Assembly (NCBI GenBank): GCA_964607575.1
Contig: CAZSLS010000001.1
Location: 1-64,000, forward strand
Direction: 5' to 3'
From: BS750m-G57 sp964607575
GTDB taxonomy: Bacteria > Planctomycetota > Phycisphaerae > SM23-33
DNA: 64,000 nt
A program made the position numbers and the translations under genes. Below are positions 63,408 to 64,000 of the stretch, piece after piece. Under the pieces are notes generated by a model. It was not told the origin of the DNA and did no database searches. It was given only the letters and a program-made list of their open reading frames with translations. The stretch's first letter is position 1; each line of letters starts with the position of its first letter.

Positions 63408-64000
63408 TCAGTCCGCGACGATTCGATCGAAGCCCGTATACACGTTCAGTCGTTGTCCGCGCAGGAAGCCCACCAGCGTCAGGCCAAATCGCCCCGCGAG
63501 TTTCGCCCCCAGGGCCGTTACCGCCGATCGCGATACCAGCATCGACAGTCCGCACGCGACGGCTTTTGAAACGATCTCCGCCGACAGGCGCCCGGTCATC
63601 AGGACCAGCTTGTCGGTCACTTCGATCTCGTCCAGAAATGCCCGCCCCATGATCTTGTCGAACGCGTTGTGCCTTCCGACATCTTCGGCGAAAAGGAGGA
63701 TCTTCTCGGTGTCGGCCAGTGCGCACGCGTGAAGCCCACCGGTGGACTTCCACATGTCGGCCTTTCCGGTAAATGTTTTTGCCAGTTCGATCAGTTTGCC
63801 CGGGCCGATCGTCAGGCCCTGTCCCACGCGCCCGAACGCCGATTCGTCAAGGTCTCTTCCCGTACCGCCCGATCCGCACCCGGTTCCCCAGGTCCACCGG
63901 TTGGCCATCGCTTCCATAGCGTCTTCATCGAAGTCGCCGTGAAGGAATACCTTGTTGTTCTCCACATTCACGCGGACATCGTGCAGTTCGGACCGGTCGC
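63408..64000 (-). CDS. fdhD: Formate dehydrogenase accessory sulfurtransferase FdhD (partial)
   Basis: The frame stays open to the right edge, so the N-terminus is missing; 196 residues are visible. Signatures are FTGKADMWKSTGGLHACALA and EDVGRHNAFDKIMG, conserved in FdhD/NarQ. The protein moves sulfur from IscS to the molybdenum cofactor of formate dehydrogenase. The active-site region reads TWGTGCGSGGTG, with one Cys in place of CGxC. A GTG at 63971 is not the likely start, as the frame reads on with DRSELHDVRV. No formate dehydrogenase genes are in the window. Confidence 0.88.
   Translation of the reverse strand, partial: DRSELHDVRVNVENNKVFLHGDFDEDAMEAMANRWTWGTGCGSGGTGRDLDESAFGRVGQGLTIGPGKLIELAKTFTGKADMWKSTGGLHACALADTEKILLFAEDVGRHNAFDKIMGRAFLDEIEVTDKLVLMTGRLSAEIVSKAVACGLSMLVSRSAVTALGAKLAGRFGLTLVGFLRGQRLNVYTGFDRIVAD

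Overview
The window looks like a chromosomal segment of a planctomycete, probably of the Phycisphaerae lineage. The evidence is two secreted proteins that open with LEPR-XLL type N-terminal motifs (FESLEPRLLLSG near 6060 and FEALEQRLLLSA near 41140), very long TPR proteins, a Tat-exported sulfatase, lamin-tail, CotH, PA14 and PKD modules, a DUF4954 protein and several uroporphyrinogen-decarboxylase-like proteins. No tRNA, rRNA, CRISPR array, phage or transposase gene was recognised. Third codon positions are GC-rich throughout and no block stands out as recently transferred.

Layout. 1-24518 is almost entirely minus strand: a giant secreted LTD/CotH/cadherin-like protein that runs off the left edge, two TPR proteins (465 and 1983 aa), a transglutaminase-like protein, a GH39-like lipoprotein, a 27-residue basic protein, a VCBS-repeat protein, a sulfatase, a LolA-like lipoprotein, a VTT membrane protein and a LolD/MacB-like ABC pair. 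From the ABC permease to the VCBS gene the six genes are tightly packed and probably form one operon. 24643-28358 (plus) holds a PA14/PKD/TPR protein, a TsaC-LMW-phosphatase fusion and rpiB. 28390-36925 (minus) holds hisI with a TrkH/TrkA-type potassium uptake pair, recG, a LysM lipoprotein, glycyl-tRNA synthetase and a GT2 glycosyltransferase. 37049-40926 has an amidohydrolase, a URO-D-like protein, a lipoprotein built of three repeats, a small membrane protein and a MerR-like regulator.

41090-51004 (mostly plus) carries a 1488-residue metzincin-type protease, a histidine kinase with a CxxCH sensor, an acidic-repeat protein, a GH-like TIM-barrel protein and a TPR protein. 51026-57872 (minus) has two tandem sialate O-acetylesterase-like proteins, the upstream-transcribed one canonical and the other lacking key residues, and a four-gene overlapping operon for a 4-hydroxyproline 2-epimerase plus a three-component D-hydroxyproline dehydrogenase. 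The right end has a second URO-D-like protein, DUF4954, nagB, a lysine-rich secreted protein and fdhD, which runs off the right edge.

The content suggests a heterotrophic degrader of sulfated polysaccharide, amino sugar and collagen-like material. Non-coding signals of interest are two pairs of inverted REP-like hairpins (31571-31666 and 49255-49306), a long inverted repeat built of heptanucleotide units (36016-36140), and promoters lying very close to start codons. All functions are read from sequence by eye; no database search was run.
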